Shown here piece by piece: positions 26,039 to 35,385 of a stretch of DNA of 64,000 bases. The notes under the pieces were generated by a model that was given only the letters and a program-made list of their open reading frames with translations, made no database searches and was not told the DNA's origin. The stretch's first letter is position 1, and every line of letters starts with the position of its first letter. Both the position numbers and the translations under genes were made by a program. Source of the stretch: Martelella sp. AD-3 (lineage in GTDB: Bacteria > Pseudomonadota > Alphaproteobacteria > Rhizobiales > Rhizobiaceae); contig NZ_CP014276.1 of NCBI RefSeq assembly GCF_001578105.1, positions 186,001 through 250,000 of the forward strand, written 5' to 3'.

Positions 26039-27244
26039 ATGACTGTACTGAAAAAGGCGATACTGACATCGGCCTTCTCTGTCGTTCTGGCGGCCGGGGC
26101 TCATGCCGAACCCTACCGGATCGGCGTTCTGACCGACATGTCGGGTATGAATTACGACCTTTCAGGCAAGGGTTCGCAGGTCGCCGCGGAGATGGCCGTC
26201 GAGGACTTTGGCGGCAAGCTCCTCGGAGAAGACGTGGAAGTCATCGTCGGCGATCACCAGAACAAGCCGGATGTCGGCTCGACGCTGGCGCGCCGCTGGA
26301 TCGATGAGCAGAACGTGATCGCAATCGCGGACGTGCCGACGTCGTCGGTGGCGCTCGCCGTGCAGGAAATCACCCGCCAGAGCGACACGGCGCTGTTGAT
26401 CTCGACTGCGGGCTCCTCGGCGCTCACCGGCGCTTCCTGCTCGCCGTCGACCGCCCAGTGGACCTGGGATACCTACGCGCTTGCCAACGGAACCGGCCGC
26501 GCGATGACGCTGGAAGGCGACAAGAAATGGTTCTTCCTGACCGTCGACTACACCTTCGGCCATGCGCTTGAGGCCGATACCACGGCGGCGGTCGAGGCCG
26601 CCGGCGGAACCGTGGTCGGCGAGGTCATGCATCCACGCGAGACCTCTGATTTCTCGTCCTACCTTCTGCAGGCACAGGCCTCGGGCGCGGATGTCATCGC
26701 GCTCGCCAACTCCTCGGGCGACACGATGACCGCTCTGAAGCAGGCAGAAGAGTTCGGCATCACAGCCGGCGGGCAGGATATCGCCGGCATGCTGCTGTTC
26801 CTGACCGACGTTCATGGCGTCGGCCTCGATATCGCGCAGAACCTGACGCTGACGACCGCGTTCTACTGGGACATGAACGAGGAAACCCGCGCCTGGTCTG
26901 AACGGTTCGGCGAAAGGATGGACGGCAAGATGCCGACCATGGTGCATGCCGGCGTCTACTCGTCGGTGATGAACTACCTCAAGGCGGCCGAGGCATCGGG
27001 CCAGGCAAAGAGCGGATCACAGGTCATGGAAACCATGCGCGGCATGGATATCGACGACTTCTTCAACCACAACGCCTCCCTGCGCAAGGACGGACGGGTC
27101 GTCCATGACATGTATCTCGTCAAGGTCAAGACGCCCGAGGAATCGAAGGGTCCGTGGGACTATTACAACGTCCTGCGCACCATTCCGGGCGACGAGGCTT
27201 TCCGGCCGATCGAGCAGAGCGATTGCCCGCTCGTGAACGGGTAA
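26039..27244 (+). CDS. Branched-chain-amino-acid-type ABC substrate-binding protein
   Basis: A 401-residue secreted protein with a Sec signal (MTVLKKAILTSAFSVVLAAGAHA) and a Peripla_BP_6 fold: YRIGVLTDMSGMNYDLSGKGSQVAAEMAVEDFGG at the start of the mature part and the GADVIALANSSGDTMTALKQAEEFGI region. The ATG at 26039 follows GGGAGGAGAAC. In alphaproteobacteria this class often binds aromatic acids or other carboxylates rather than amino acids. Its place between a crotonase and Liv-type ATPases in a CoA-pathway cluster supports an acid ligand, but the ligand is not determined. Confidence 0.9.
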   Translation: MTVLKKAILTSAFSVVLAAGAHAEPYRIGVLTDMSGMNYDLSGKGSQVAAEMAVEDFGGKLLGEDVEVIVGDHQNKPDVGSTLARRWIDEQNVIAIADVPTSSVALAVQEITRQSDTALLISTAGSSALTGASCSPSTAQWTWDTYALANGTGRAMTLEGDKKWFFLTVDYTFGHALEADTTAAVEAAGGTVVGEVMHPRETSDFSSYLLQAQASGADVIALANSSGDTMTALKQAEEFGITAGGQDIAGMLLFLTDVHGVGLDIAQNLTLTTAFYWDMNEETRAWSERFGERMDGKMPTMVHAGVYSSVMNYLKAAEASGQAKSGSQVMETMRGMDIDDFFNHNASLRKDGRVVHDMYLVKVKTPEESKGPWDYYNVLRTIPGDEAFRPIEQSDCPLVNG

Positions 27245-27253
27245 AGGGACATC

Positions 27254-28048
27254 ATGACGATGGCTACCGTTTCGGCGCGCAACGCGCCGGAGGGCTCCCG
27301 TGCCGCATTGTCGGCACGGGGTCTCAGCAAGACTTTCGGAAATTTCCAGGCCGTCAGGGATGTCGATATCGACATCCGGCACGGACGGATCCACGCGTTG
27401 ATCGGCCCCAACGGCGCCGGCAAAAGCACGGTGTTCAACCTGCTCACCAAGTTTTTGCAGCCGAGCGCGGGAACGATCATGTATGGCGAAACCGACATCA
27501 CCCGCATGGCGCCGGCCGATGTGGCGCGGCTGGGCGTCGCCCGATCGTTCCAGATCTCGGCCACCTTCGGAGACATGTCACTGGTGGACAATGTCTGCGT
27601 GGCCTTGCAGCGGCCAAACGGACTTGCCGTGCAGTTCTGGCGCTCGCTTGCAAGCCTCTCGCGGCTGAGGCCCCGCGCCATGGAGCTTCTCGGTCGCGTC
27701 GGTCTTGCGGACATGGCCGATCACCGGGCCGCCGACCTTTCCTATGGACGCAAGCGCGCCCTGGAAATCGCAACCACGTTGGCGCTCGATCCGCGAGTGC
27801 TGCTTCTCGATGAACCCCTGGCGGGCATGGGCCAGGAGGATGTCGAGACGATGTCCTTGCTCATTTCCGATGTCGCCCGGGACTGCGCCGTCCTGATGGT
27901 GGAACACAATATCAAGGTTGTTGCCGACATTGGCCACGACATCACCGTGCTGCAGCGCGGAGAGATCCTGACGCAGGGCAATTATGCCGAGGTCAGCGCC
28001 GATCCGCGCGTGCGCGAAGCCTATATGGGGACCGAGGACGATGACTGA
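27254..28048 (+). CDS. livG: Liv-type ABC transporter ATP-binding protein (LivG)
   Basis: A 264-residue ATPase with Walker A GPNGAGKST, the LivG-typical loop ITRMAPADVARLGVARSFQIS and a Walker B LLLDEPLAGMG. The signature segment reads LSYGRKRALEIA, the variant common in LivG proteins. Its 3' end overlaps the start of livF by 8 bases, indicating translational coupling. Confidence 0.92.
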   Translation: MTMATVSARNAPEGSRAALSARGLSKTFGNFQAVRDVDIDIRHGRIHALIGPNGAGKSTVFNLLTKFLQPSAGTIMYGETDITRMAPADVARLGVARSFQISATFGDMSLVDNVCVALQRPNGLAVQFWRSLASLSRLRPRAMELLGRVGLADMADHRAADLSYGRKRALEIATTLALDPRVLLLDEPLAGMGQEDVETMSLLISDVARDCAVLMVEHNIKVVADIGHDITVLQRGEILTQGNYAEVSADPRVREAYMGTEDDD

Positions 28049-28784
28049 TGCTTCCGCGACGACCCGCGAAAGGCGGGAGGCCGCGCAACTGAAAGTGCGC
28101 GGCCTGGAAGCCTGGTACGGAGAGAGCCAGGCGCTTTACGGCGTCGACCTCGACGTCTATCCCGGCGAGACCGTTACCCTGCTGGGCCGCAACGGCGTCG
28201 GCAAGACCACCACATTGCGCAGCCTGATGGGCATCTTGCGCAAGCGCAGCGGAACGATTGAATTCGATCAACGGTCTATCCTGCGCCTGCCGCTGCATCG
28301 GGTTGCGCATGCCGGCATCGGCTTCGTGCCCGAGGAACGCGGCATCTTCGCCTCGCTCAGCGTCGAAGAGAACCTGATGCTGCCGCCGGTGGTGGCCCGC
28401 AGCGGCAAGGCGATGTCGCTCGACGAGATCTACACGCTGTTTCCAAACCTGCTGGAGCGCCGGCACAGCCCGGGCACCAGGCTTTCGGGCGGCGAACAGC
28501 AGATGCTGGCGATTGCGCGCATCCTGCGCACCGGCGTCCGCCTGATCCTGCTCGACGAGCCGACCGAAGGACTGGCTCCGGTGATCATCGACCGGATCGG
28601 CGAGATGCTGAGGGCGCTGAAAGCCCACGGGCTCAGCGTTCTTCTGGTCGAGCAGAACTTCCGTTTCGCGGCCAGGATCGCCGATCATTTCTACGTCATG
28701 GATCAAGGCAGGATGATCGACAGCTTCTCCGTCTCGGAACTGTCCGGCAGGCGCGAGACGCTGAACAAGGCACTGGGAGTATGA
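28041..28784 (+). CDS. livF: Liv-type ABC transporter ATP-binding protein (LivF)
   Basis: A 247-residue ATPase with Walker A GRNGVGKTT, signature LSGGEQQMLAIARIL, Walker B LILLDEPTEGLAP and the LivF-typical FVPEERGIFASLSVEENL. The ATG at 28041 is chosen for the overlap with livG and the natural N-terminus MTDASATTRE. The permease gene starts one base after its stop. Confidence 0.92.
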   Translation: MTDASATTRERREAAQLKVRGLEAWYGESQALYGVDLDVYPGETVTLLGRNGVGKTTTLRSLMGILRKRSGTIEFDQRSILRLPLHRVAHAGIGFVPEERGIFASLSVEENLMLPPVVARSGKAMSLDEIYTLFPNLLERRHSPGTRLSGGEQQMLAIARILRTGVRLILLDEPTEGLAPVIIDRIGEMLRALKAHGLSVLLVEQNFRFAARIADHFYVMDQGRMIDSFSVSELSGRRETLNKALGV

Positions 28785-28785
28785 C

Positions 28786-29673
28786 ATGACAATGATTTTT
28801 GGCGTGCCTCTGGTGGTGCTGACCGGACAGTTTCTGATCGGGCTCATCAATGGCTCCTTCTACGCGCTGATGTCGCTTGGACTGGCCGTCATCTTCGGGC
28901 TCCTGCGCGTGGTGAACTTCGCGCATGGCGCCTTTTACATGCTCGGCGCCTTCACCGCCTGGATGCTGGGCCAGTATCTGGGGCTCGGCTATTGGGCATC
29001 GCTAGCGCTTGCGCCCGTCATCGCGGGCATTGTCGGCGCTCTGGTCGAACGGACCATGTTGCGCCGTCTCTATGATCTGGACCACCTTTACGGTCTGCTG
29101 CTCACATTCGGCCTGGCACTGCTTCTGGAAGGCCTGTTTCAGCATTTCTTCGGTTCATCCGGGAAACCCTTTGCGGCCCCGGACGAAATGAAGGGCATCC
29201 TGCGCACCGATTTCGTGACGGTTCCCATCTACCGCGGCTGGGTTGTCGTTGCCTCGCTGCTGATCTGTTTCGGCACGTGGGCGCTGATCGAGAAAACCAA
29301 GATGGGCTCCTATCTGCGCGCCGCAACCGAAGATTCCACCCTCGTGCAGGCCTTCGGGGTGAATGTACCGCTGCTGCTGACCTTGACCTACGCCTTCGGC
29401 TGCGCGCTTGCGGGGATCGCCGGCGTGCTCGCCGCGCCGATCTTTCAGGTCAGCCCGACGATGGGTTCAAACATGATCATCATCATCTTCGCGGTGGTCG
29501 TTGTCGGCGGCATGGGCTCGATCCTCGGCGCCATCGCCACAGGCTACCTCCTTGGCATTGTCGAGGGGCTGACCAAGGTCTTTTACCCCGAAGCCGCGAA
29601 TATCGCGATCTTCGTCATCATGGCGGCCGTCCTGATGATGCGTCCGGCGGGTCTCTTCGGAAAGGAATACTGA
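28786..29673 (+). CDS. livH: Liv-type ABC transporter permease (LivH)
   Basis: A 295-residue membrane protein with the LivH landmarks GLINGSFYALMSLGLAVIFGLLRVVNFAHGAFYMLGAF at the N-terminus and VVVVGGMGSILGAIATGYLLGIVEGL near the C-terminus; about eight hydrophobic segments. Translationally packed: one base separates it from livF and from livM. Confidence 0.92.
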   Translation: MTMIFGVPLVVLTGQFLIGLINGSFYALMSLGLAVIFGLLRVVNFAHGAFYMLGAFTAWMLGQYLGLGYWASLALAPVIAGIVGALVERTMLRRLYDLDHLYGLLLTFGLALLLEGLFQHFFGSSGKPFAAPDEMKGILRTDFVTVPIYRGWVVVASLLICFGTWALIEKTKMGSYLRAATEDSTLVQAFGVNVPLLLTLTYAFGCALAGIAGVLAAPIFQVSPTMGSNMIIIIFAVVVVGGMGSILGAIATGYLLGIVEGLTKVFYPEAANIAIFVIMAAVLMMRPAGLFGKEY

Positions 29674-29674
29674 C

Positions 29675-30649
29675 ATGATCGAAGCCGAAGAATTCGAGAC
29701 GGTGGCGGAAACCGCGCGTCCGCACCGGTTGCAGCGCATCCTGGTGCTTGCGCTGATTGCAGCGCTGATGCTGCTGCCGCTCTGGGTCTATCCCGTGCTG
29801 TTGATGAAGCTGATGTGCTTCGCGCTGTTCGCGTCGGCGTTCAACCTGCTGCTTGGCTATGGCGGCCTTCTGTCCTTCGGCCATGCTGCGTTCTTCGGCG
29901 GTTCCGCCTATGTCACGGCGCATGCGCTGAAGGTCTGGGAAGTGAACCCCGAATTTGCCATTCTCGCAGGCGTTGTCGCCGCGCTTGTGCTCGGCCTGAT
30001 CATGGGGCTTCTGGCGGTGCGCCGGCAGGGCATTTATTTTGCGATGGTCACACTGGCGCTGGCGCAGATGTTTTACTTCTTCTGCCTGCAGGCCCCTTTT
30101 ACCCATGGCGAGGACGGTATCCAGGGGTTCTCGCGCGGCCGCCTTTTCGGGCTCATCGACCTCTCCGACACCACCGCGCTCTACTCCGTCTTCACGATCG
30201 TCTTCGTCGCCAGCATCTTCGCGATCTGGCGGATCGTGCATTCGCCCTACGGGATGATCCTGCAGGCCATCCGCGAGAACGAACAAAGGGCGATCTCGCT
30301 CGGCTACTCGGTGCAACGCTACAAGCTCGGCGCCTTCGTCCTGTCGGCGGGCTTTGCCGGTCTGGCCGGTGGGCTCAAGGCGATCCTGTTCCAGTTCGCC
30401 ACGCTGACGGATGTGAACTGGCACATGTCGGGCGAAGTGATCCTTATGACCCTGCTCGGCGGCATCGGCAGCATTGCCGGGCCGATCGTCGGCGCGGGGC
30501 TGGTCGTCACCCTGCAGAACTATTTCGCCACCACCGGTTTTCCGGTAACCACCGCACTCGGAGCAACTTTCATCGTCTGCGTTCTGCTGTTCCGTCGCGG
30601 GATCGTGGGCGAGTTTCGCCATCGTCTGGCGGTCAGGAGTAAGCAATGA
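29675..30649 (+). CDS. livM: Liv-type ABC transporter permease (LivM)
   Basis: A 324-residue membrane protein with LivM features: FNLLLGYGGLLSFGHAAFFGGSAYV near residue 55, QAIRENEQRAISLGYSVQRYKLGAFVLSAGFAGLAGGL, and TLLGGIGSIAGPIVGAGLV. Its stop overlaps the thioesterase start by 4 bases. Confidence 0.92.
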   Translation: MIEAEEFETVAETARPHRLQRILVLALIAALMLLPLWVYPVLLMKLMCFALFASAFNLLLGYGGLLSFGHAAFFGGSAYVTAHALKVWEVNPEFAILAGVVAALVLGLIMGLLAVRRQGIYFAMVTLALAQMFYFFCLQAPFTHGEDGIQGFSRGRLFGLIDLSDTTALYSVFTIVFVASIFAIWRIVHSPYGMILQAIRENEQRAISLGYSVQRYKLGAFVLSAGFAGLAGGLKAILFQFATLTDVNWHMSGEVILMTLLGGIGSIAGPIVGAGLVVTLQNYFATTGFPVTTALGATFIVCVLLFRRGIVGEFRHRLAVRSKQ

Positions 30650-31119
30650 ACACCGAGATACCACAGAGCGCCTTCCGGGTGCTTCCCGACTGGGTCGACT
30701 TCAACGGTCATATGGGCGACTTCGCCTATGGCATCGCCTTCTCACGCTCGGTCACCGCGCTGATGGAGAAGATCGGGCTCGACGATGCCTATCGCGCCGA
30801 AAGCGAGGCGACGCTCTACACGCTCGAGATGCGGATCGGCTATCAGCGCGAGTGCCATGAGGGCGACGCCTTCACGGTGAACACAAGGGTGCTCGCGGTC
30901 GACGCCAAGCGGATGCACCTCTATCAGGAGATGCTCGACGAAAGCGGGGAGCGGCTGGCCTGGTGCGAGCAGGTGCTTCTTCATGTCGCCCGCAAATCCG
31001 GCAAGCCAAGGGCCGCGCCTTTTCCTGCAATTGCCGCCGCTCGCCTGGAGGCGTTGCAAACGGCACAGCGGGACGAACCTTACCCGGACTGGCTCAATCG
31101 GCGCACCGGTCTCGGTTGA
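30646..31119 (+). CDS. Hot-dog acyl-CoA thioesterase
   Basis: A 157-residue single hot-dog domain protein of the 4HBT type. The active-site segment DWVDFNGHMGDFAYGIAFSRSVT supplies the Asp and the GHM turn. This wording resembles the betainyl-CoA thioesterases of carnitine degradation, but that substrate is only a possibility. The last gene of the rightward transporter operon, coupled to livM by a 4-base overlap. Its role would be to release a free acid from a CoA thioester, so the cluster has two thioesterases (the other at 32436). Confidence 0.8.
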   Translation: MNTEIPQSAFRVLPDWVDFNGHMGDFAYGIAFSRSVTALMEKIGLDDAYRAESEATLYTLEMRIGYQRECHEGDAFTVNTRVLAVDAKRMHLYQEMLDESGERLAWCEQVLLHVARKSGKPRAAPFPAIAAARLEALQTAQRDEPYPDWLNRRTGLG

Positions 31120-31191
31120 AACGCCCGGCTTGCCTGATCGGACTCTTCCCGGGGGGCCGGACTGACATTTCGGCCTGGTGAAAAAGGAAGA

Positions 31192-31213
31192 CGGCCACCG
31201 CGCGTGGTGGCCG
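31192..31213 (-). terminator. Terminator of the thiolase operon (possibly bidirectional)
   Basis: Perfect 8-bp stem CGGCCACC / GGTGGCCG (31192-31199 with 31206-31213), loop of 6. On the minus strand it is followed by TCTTCCTTTTTCACC, the expected T-rich tail, 24 bases after the thiolase stop. It also lies 72 bases past the stop of the convergent rightward operon. Confidence 0.75.
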
Positions 31214-31236
31214 CCTCATTGCTTCTGGGACTTCGC

Positions 31237-32439
31237 CTACAGGACTTCGAATAGTCCCGCCGCGCCCATGCCGCCGCCAATGCACATGGTGACGACAACA
31301 TGGCGCGCGCCGCGCCGCCTGCCCTCGATCAGGGCGTGGCCGACCATGCGCGCGCCCGACATGCCGTAGGGATGGCCGATCGATATCGCGCCGCCGTTCA
31401 CGTTCAGCAGCTCATCGGGAATGCCAAGCTGGTCGCGCGAGGGGATGACCTGTGCGGCGAAGGCCTCGTTGAGCTCCCAAAGACCGATGTCGTCAACGCT
31501 CAGATCGTGGGTGGCAAGAAGCTTCGTGACCGCGGATATCGGGCCGATCCCCATCTCTTCGGGCGAAACCCCGGTCACGGCGATGCCGCGATAAAGGCCG
31601 AGCGGAGCGAGCCCACGGCGTTCCGCCTCGCGCCGCTCCATCAGCACCGCGGCGGAAGCGCCATCGGACAATTGAGAGGCGTTGCCGGCCGTCACGAACG
31701 CGCCCTGCGACACCTGCTGGCCATCCTTGAAGACCGGGGCAAGGCCTGCGAGACCGTCCAGGGTCGTGGAAGGTCGGTTGCCCTCGTCGCGCTCAAGCGT
31801 CACCTCGCGCATCGTGGTTTCGCCGGTCTCGCGGTCGGTGACCTGCATGACGGTGCTGAGCGGCACGATCTCGTCATCGAACCTACCGGCTGCCTGGGCG
31901 GCGGCGGTGCGCTGTTGCGACTGCAGCGCATAGGCATCCTGGGCTTCGCGGCTCACGCCATAGCGGCGCGCGACGATTTCGGCGGTTTCCACCATCGCCA
32001 TATAGGTCGCCGGCAGCCGGTCGCTGATCCAGGGGTCCTGCCAGTGACGGGTGTTCATTTCGGGCGTCTGCACCAGCGAAATCTGCTCGACTCCGCCGCC
32101 GATCGTCACAGCCATCCCGTCCGATATGATCTCTTTGGCCGCGATCGCGATCGCCATCAGGCCGGACGCGCATTGCCGGTCGACGCTCTGGCCCGGAACG
32201 GTTACCGGAAGGCCGGCGCGCAAAAGGCCCGTGCGCGCGATGTTCATATGGGTGGTGCCCTGCTGCAGGGCGGCGCCGACGACCACATCCTCGATCTCCG
32301 CAGGATCAACACCGGCGCGGCTGACGGCATGCTCGATGGCATGGCCGATCAGCCGGGGTGCCGTGGTGGCGTTGAACGCGCCCCGATAGGCTTTTCCGAT
32401 CGGCGTGCGGGCGGTCGAAACGATGGCGGCTTCCCTCAT
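31237..32439 (-). CDS. Acetyl-CoA acyltransferase (thiolase)
   Basis: A 400-residue thiolase with the acylation Cys in [17 protein letters not shown], the His in [18 protein letters not shown] and the C-terminal active-site Cys in [16 protein letters not shown]. Cleaves a 3-ketoacyl-CoA with CoA. Last gene of a four-gene leftward operon (MaoC, SDR, thioesterase, thiolase); its ATG overlaps the thioesterase stop by 4 bases. Confidence 0.92.
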   Translation of the reverse strand: MREAAIVSTARTPIGKAYRGAFNATTAPRLIGHAIEHAVSRAGVDPAEIEDVVVGAALQQGTTHMNIARTGLLRAGLPVTVPGQSVDRQCASGLMAIAIAAKEIISDGMAVTIGGGVEQISLVQTPEMNTRHWQDPWISDRLPATYMAMVETAEIVARRYGVSREAQDAYALQSQQRTAAAQAAGRFDDEIVPLSTVMQVTDRETGETTMREVTLERDEGNRPSTTLDGLAGLAPVFKDGQQVSQGAFVTAGNASQLSDGASAAVLMERREAERRGLAPLGLYRGIAVTGVSPEEMGIGPISAVTKLLATHDLSVDDIGLWELNEAFAAQVIPSRDQLGIPDELLNVNGGAISIGHPYGMSGARMVGHALIEGRRRGARHVVVTMCIGGGMGAAGLFEVL

Positions 32440-32912
32440 GACGGGGTCTCCTTGTTGTCTGTGGCAGGATCGCGCGACAGCGCCTCGGCGCAGGCCCGCA
32501 GTTCAGGCGTGAGCGGGATCGGGCGTCGGGTGGCGCGGTCCACATAAACGTGGACGACGCGCCCGCGGGCGGCACATGCGCCGCCCGTCCGGTCAAAAAG
32601 GCCAAAGCCCCAGGTCAGGCTGGTGCGCCCGATGGCCTCGACGCGGGCGCCGATGCTGAGCCTCGCGGGGAAGGTAATCTCCCGGAAGTACTGCGTGCCG
32701 TTCTGCACCACCAGCCCGATCGGTCCCTCGCCCCCGGCGGAGAGATCGAGCGCGCCGTGCTCGATCAGCGCCATATTCATCGCCGTATCGAAATAGGACA
32801 GGTAGGCCACGTTGTTCACATGGCCATAGATGTCGCAATCGTTCCATTGTGCTACCGTATCGTAATGCCAGGCATAGGCGCCGCGCGGAAGCGGCGCTAG
32901 ACGTTCGCTCAT
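32436..32912 (-). CDS. 4HBT-type acyl-CoA thioesterase
   Basis: A 158-residue hot-dog thioesterase with the 4-hydroxybenzoyl-CoA-type catalytic loop [24 protein letters not shown]. The ATG at 32912 is preferred because it falls 5 bases after the SDR stop and follows GAAGGA; the frame is open further upstream but overlaps the SDR gene. Translationally coupled to the thiolase by a 4-base overlap. Probably hydrolyses a pathway CoA ester. Confidence 0.85.
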   Translation of the reverse strand: MSERLAPLPRGAYAWHYDTVAQWNDCDIYGHVNNVAYLSYFDTAMNMALIEHGALDLSAGGEGPIGLVVQNGTQYFREITFPARLSIGARVEAIGRTSLTWGFGLFDRTGGACAARGRVVHVYVDRATRRPIPLTPELRACAEALSRDPATDNKETPS

Positions 32913-32916
32913 CGCT

Positions 32917-33834
32917 CTAGTCCTTCTTCGCCAATGCCGCGCGGGCATTGGCGATGATCCGGTCAACGTGGTCGAGACCGGCCATCACCTCGATCTGACC
33001 GTCGAGACTGGCGATCTCGTCGAAACGGTCACCGACGGTTTCGGGCGTGAATTCCTGGCCTGCGAAGCACACGCCCTGGCTTTCGACCAGCGCAAGGCGC
33101 GCGACGGTGCCTGCGCCTGCAAGCAGCGCAATGCGCGAGGGGGCATCGCGGCTGACCAGCCAGACCGCGGCGGGCGACACCAGTTCGGGCGCCAGAAGCT
33201 CCAGCATTTCCGGGTCCATCATGTCGCCGGTCATCCGCGTCGCCGCGGTGGGCACGATGGCATTGACGTGGATGCCGTATTTCGCGCCCTCGAGATGGAG
33301 CACGTTCATCAACCCGAGCACGCCCATCTTGGCGGCCCCGTAATTGGACTGGCCGAAATTGCCATAGCTGCCAGACGTCGACGAGGTGACGAGGATGCGG
33401 CCGTATTTCTGCTCGCGCATCTGCGCCCAGACGGCCTTGGTCGCGATCGTCGTGCCCATCAGATGCACCTCGACCACGCGCCGAAAATCCTCGATTTCCA
33501 TCTTCGCGAACGACTTGTCGCGCAGGATGCCGGCATTGTTGATCAGCACGTCGATCCGACCGAAGGCCGAAAACGCCTGCTCGACCATCTCCGCCATATC
33601 GGACTCGGAGGCAACGTTGCCGGCATTGGCGATGGCACGCCCACCCGCCGCGGTGATTTCCCGCACCACGGCTTCGCTGGCCTCCGTCGTGCCGCCGCTG
33701 CCGTCGCGCGCGCCGCCGAAGTCATTCACCACGACGGCGGCGCCGTGGCGGGCCAGGGTGAGAGCGTGTGAGCGGCCCAGTCCGCCCCCCGCGCCGGTGA
33801 CGATCGCCACCTGATCCTTGAATGAAACCGACAT
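32917..33834 (-). CDS. SDR-family (3R)-hydroxyacyl-CoA dehydrogenase
   Basis: A 305-residue SDR closely resembling the dehydrogenase part of peroxisomal multifunctional enzyme type 2: QVAIVTGAGGGLGRSHALTLARHGAAVVVNDFGGARDGSG, then NNAGILRDKSFAKM, and the catalytic VTSSTSGSYGNFGQSNYGAAKMG. The C-terminal 70 residues form the extra lobe found in this subgroup. The ATG at 33834 follows GGAGGAG. Oxidises a 3-hydroxyacyl-CoA, supplied by the MaoC hydratase encoded upstream, for the thiolase encoded downstream. Confidence 0.88.
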   Translation of the reverse strand: MSVSFKDQVAIVTGAGGGLGRSHALTLARHGAAVVVNDFGGARDGSGGTTEASEAVVREITAAGGRAIANAGNVASESDMAEMVEQAFSAFGRIDVLINNAGILRDKSFAKMEIEDFRRVVEVHLMGTTIATKAVWAQMREQKYGRILVTSSTSGSYGNFGQSNYGAAKMGVLGLMNVLHLEGAKYGIHVNAIVPTAATRMTGDMMDPEMLELLAPELVSPAAVWLVSRDAPSRIALLAGAGTVARLALVESQGVCFAGQEFTPETVGDRFDEIASLDGQIEVMAGLDHVDRIIANARAALAKKD

Positions 33835-33916
33835 ATTTTTTCTCCTCCGGTCCGTTTGTCTTGATGATTTTCGTTTCTGTCGCGCCGGGGTGCGCTGCTG
33901 GCGCGCCACTTCGCGC

Positions 33917-34345
33917 TCAGTCCCCCACCGTCAGAACCAGCCAGTTTGCCGCCAGAGCGGGCCGGTCCGAGCCATCGATCTCGACGCGCACCGCGTAATT
34001 GCGAAGCATGCCGCCTGCCTTTGGGGTCTCGCTTGCCAGGGTGAAGCTGCCGCGAAGGCGCGAACCGACCGGAACCGGCGTGAGAAAGCGCAGCTTGTCG
34101 AAGCCGTAATTCACCTCGACCGCGCCCGGCTTGGCCGGCGGCAGCGCGCTGCGGGCGAAGGCCGTCAGCATCGAAGACAGGTAGAAACCGTGCACGATCG
34201 TGCCGCCATAGGCAGTCTCGGCGCGCGCACGCACGGGATCGACATGGATGAACTGATGATCGTCGATCGCATCGGCGAACCGGTCCACCATCGTCTGGTC
34301 AACGCATGTCCATTCGGAAACGAGAGGGGAAGCGGCTTCGGTCAT
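33917..34345 (-). CDS. MaoC-family (R)-specific enoyl-CoA hydratase
   Basis: A 142-residue single hot-dog hydratase with the hydratase-2 motif DRFADAIDDHQFIHVDPVRA followed by YGGTIVHGFYLSSM (catalytic Asp and His). It probably adds water to an enoyl-CoA to give the (R)-3-hydroxyacyl-CoA used by the SDR. First gene of the leftward operon; the second TetR-type operator lies 39-54 bases upstream of its start. Confidence 0.88.
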   Translation of the reverse strand: MTEAASPLVSEWTCVDQTMVDRFADAIDDHQFIHVDPVRARAETAYGGTIVHGFYLSSMLTAFARSALPPAKPGAVEVNYGFDKLRFLTPVPVGSRLRGSFTLASETPKAGGMLRNYAVRVEIDGSDRPALAANWLVLTVGD

Positions 34346-34383
34346 CTTGGTCCTCCTGGAGATGCGTAACTTAAAGCTTGCAA

Positions 34384-34399
34384 CATACTCAGTAGTATG
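34384..34399. promoter_or_regulatory. Putative TetR operator, copy 2
   Basis: CATACT-CAGT-AGTATG, same arms and length as the site at 25175-25190; 19 of 20 bases match when extended leftward (from 34380). Lies between the divergent maoC-type and tetR genes, giving autoregulation plus control of the thiolase operon. Confidence 0.75.
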
Positions 34400-34512
34400 C
34401 GAATTCCGAACTGTCCAGACCTGATCAAGACGCGAAGCTTGTTGTTCGACCTCGCGATCGGCTTTATGGCTGGAACAGCGTGTACCGAATAAGTTGACTG
34501 CAGGGGGACCGT

Positions 34513-35181
34513 GTGGCGAACCAAGACATGCACCGGGAGTGGGCCTTGAAGACCCGAGGCCATGAAGATTCTGGCACTCTTGGCGAGAGTGTGGTCGAGA
34601 TCCTGGACTGCGCCGCGCTCTGCTTCACCGAAATGGGGTTCCAGGGCACGAGCATTGATGATGTTGCGCGGCGCCTCGGCGCGACCAAGGGCCGCATCTA
34701 CCATTACTTCCGCTCGAAGACCGATCTTTTCTTCGATGTTCACCGCGAAGGGATGCGGCGTCTTATGGACGCGGTGACCGCGGCGAAACGGGATGACGGA
34801 ACCGGCCGCGAAAAGCTGCAGCGCATGCTTGAGGCGCATGCGCTGACCATGATGCAGAACATCGCCTACGAAGCGGTTGTCGTGCAGGGCGTGCACATGC
34901 ACCGGCTGACCGCGACAACCCCCGAACAGCGCATCAGCCTCGACGAGATCATGGATATCCGACACCGGTTCGAGCAGCTTTTCGCCGACGTTTTTCGCGA
35001 AGGCCAGGCGGATGGAAGCATTCGTCGGGATGCCGATGTGTCGCTTGCGGTCAAAGGCATGCTCGGAGCGGTGAACTGGATGACGATCTGGTATCGTCCG
35101 CGCTCCGGCGAAAGCCCAGAACAGCAGCGGGCCATGGCGCGTAGCGTCGCGGCGCTGCAAATTGGCGGGATTGCCGGCTGA
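34513..35181 (+). CDS. TetR-family transcriptional regulator
   Basis: A 222-residue TetR protein. The helix-turn-helix is EILDCAALCFTEMGFQGTSIDDVARRLGATKGRIYHYFRSKTDLFFDV (about residues 30-78). The C-terminal ligand domain is predicted helical and ends SVAALQIGGIAG. A GTG start at 34513 is supported by GGGGGA about 5 bases upstream; it would be the only non-ATG start in this cluster. Two near-identical palindromes at the cluster's promoters make it the likely repressor of the whole 23450-34345 region, presumably released by a CoA-thioester intermediate. Confidence 0.9.
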   Translation: MANQDMHREWALKTRGHEDSGTLGESVVEILDCAALCFTEMGFQGTSIDDVARRLGATKGRIYHYFRSKTDLFFDVHREGMRRLMDAVTAAKRDDGTGREKLQRMLEAHALTMMQNIAYEAVVVQGVHMHRLTATTPEQRISLDEIMDIRHRFEQLFADVFREGQADGSIRRDADVSLAVKGMLGAVNWMTIWYRPRSGESPEQQRAMARSVAALQIGGIAG

Positions 35182-35385
35182 CCAGGCCGCGGCTCCCGGC
35201 ATCTTCGTATCAGATCAGAGCATGAAAGGATCGCGGGCGCTTTGGCGGGCATACCGCGCCCTGGACGTCCGTTCCGTCTCTCTTCAGACCCGGCGAAAGA
35301 TCGTGAAAGGGAGCGCGCCCGGAGGCCATCTTGCCGCCAAGACTCGCAGCTTCAGGCCGACGAGAGCTGCGAGCCATGAAACGCA

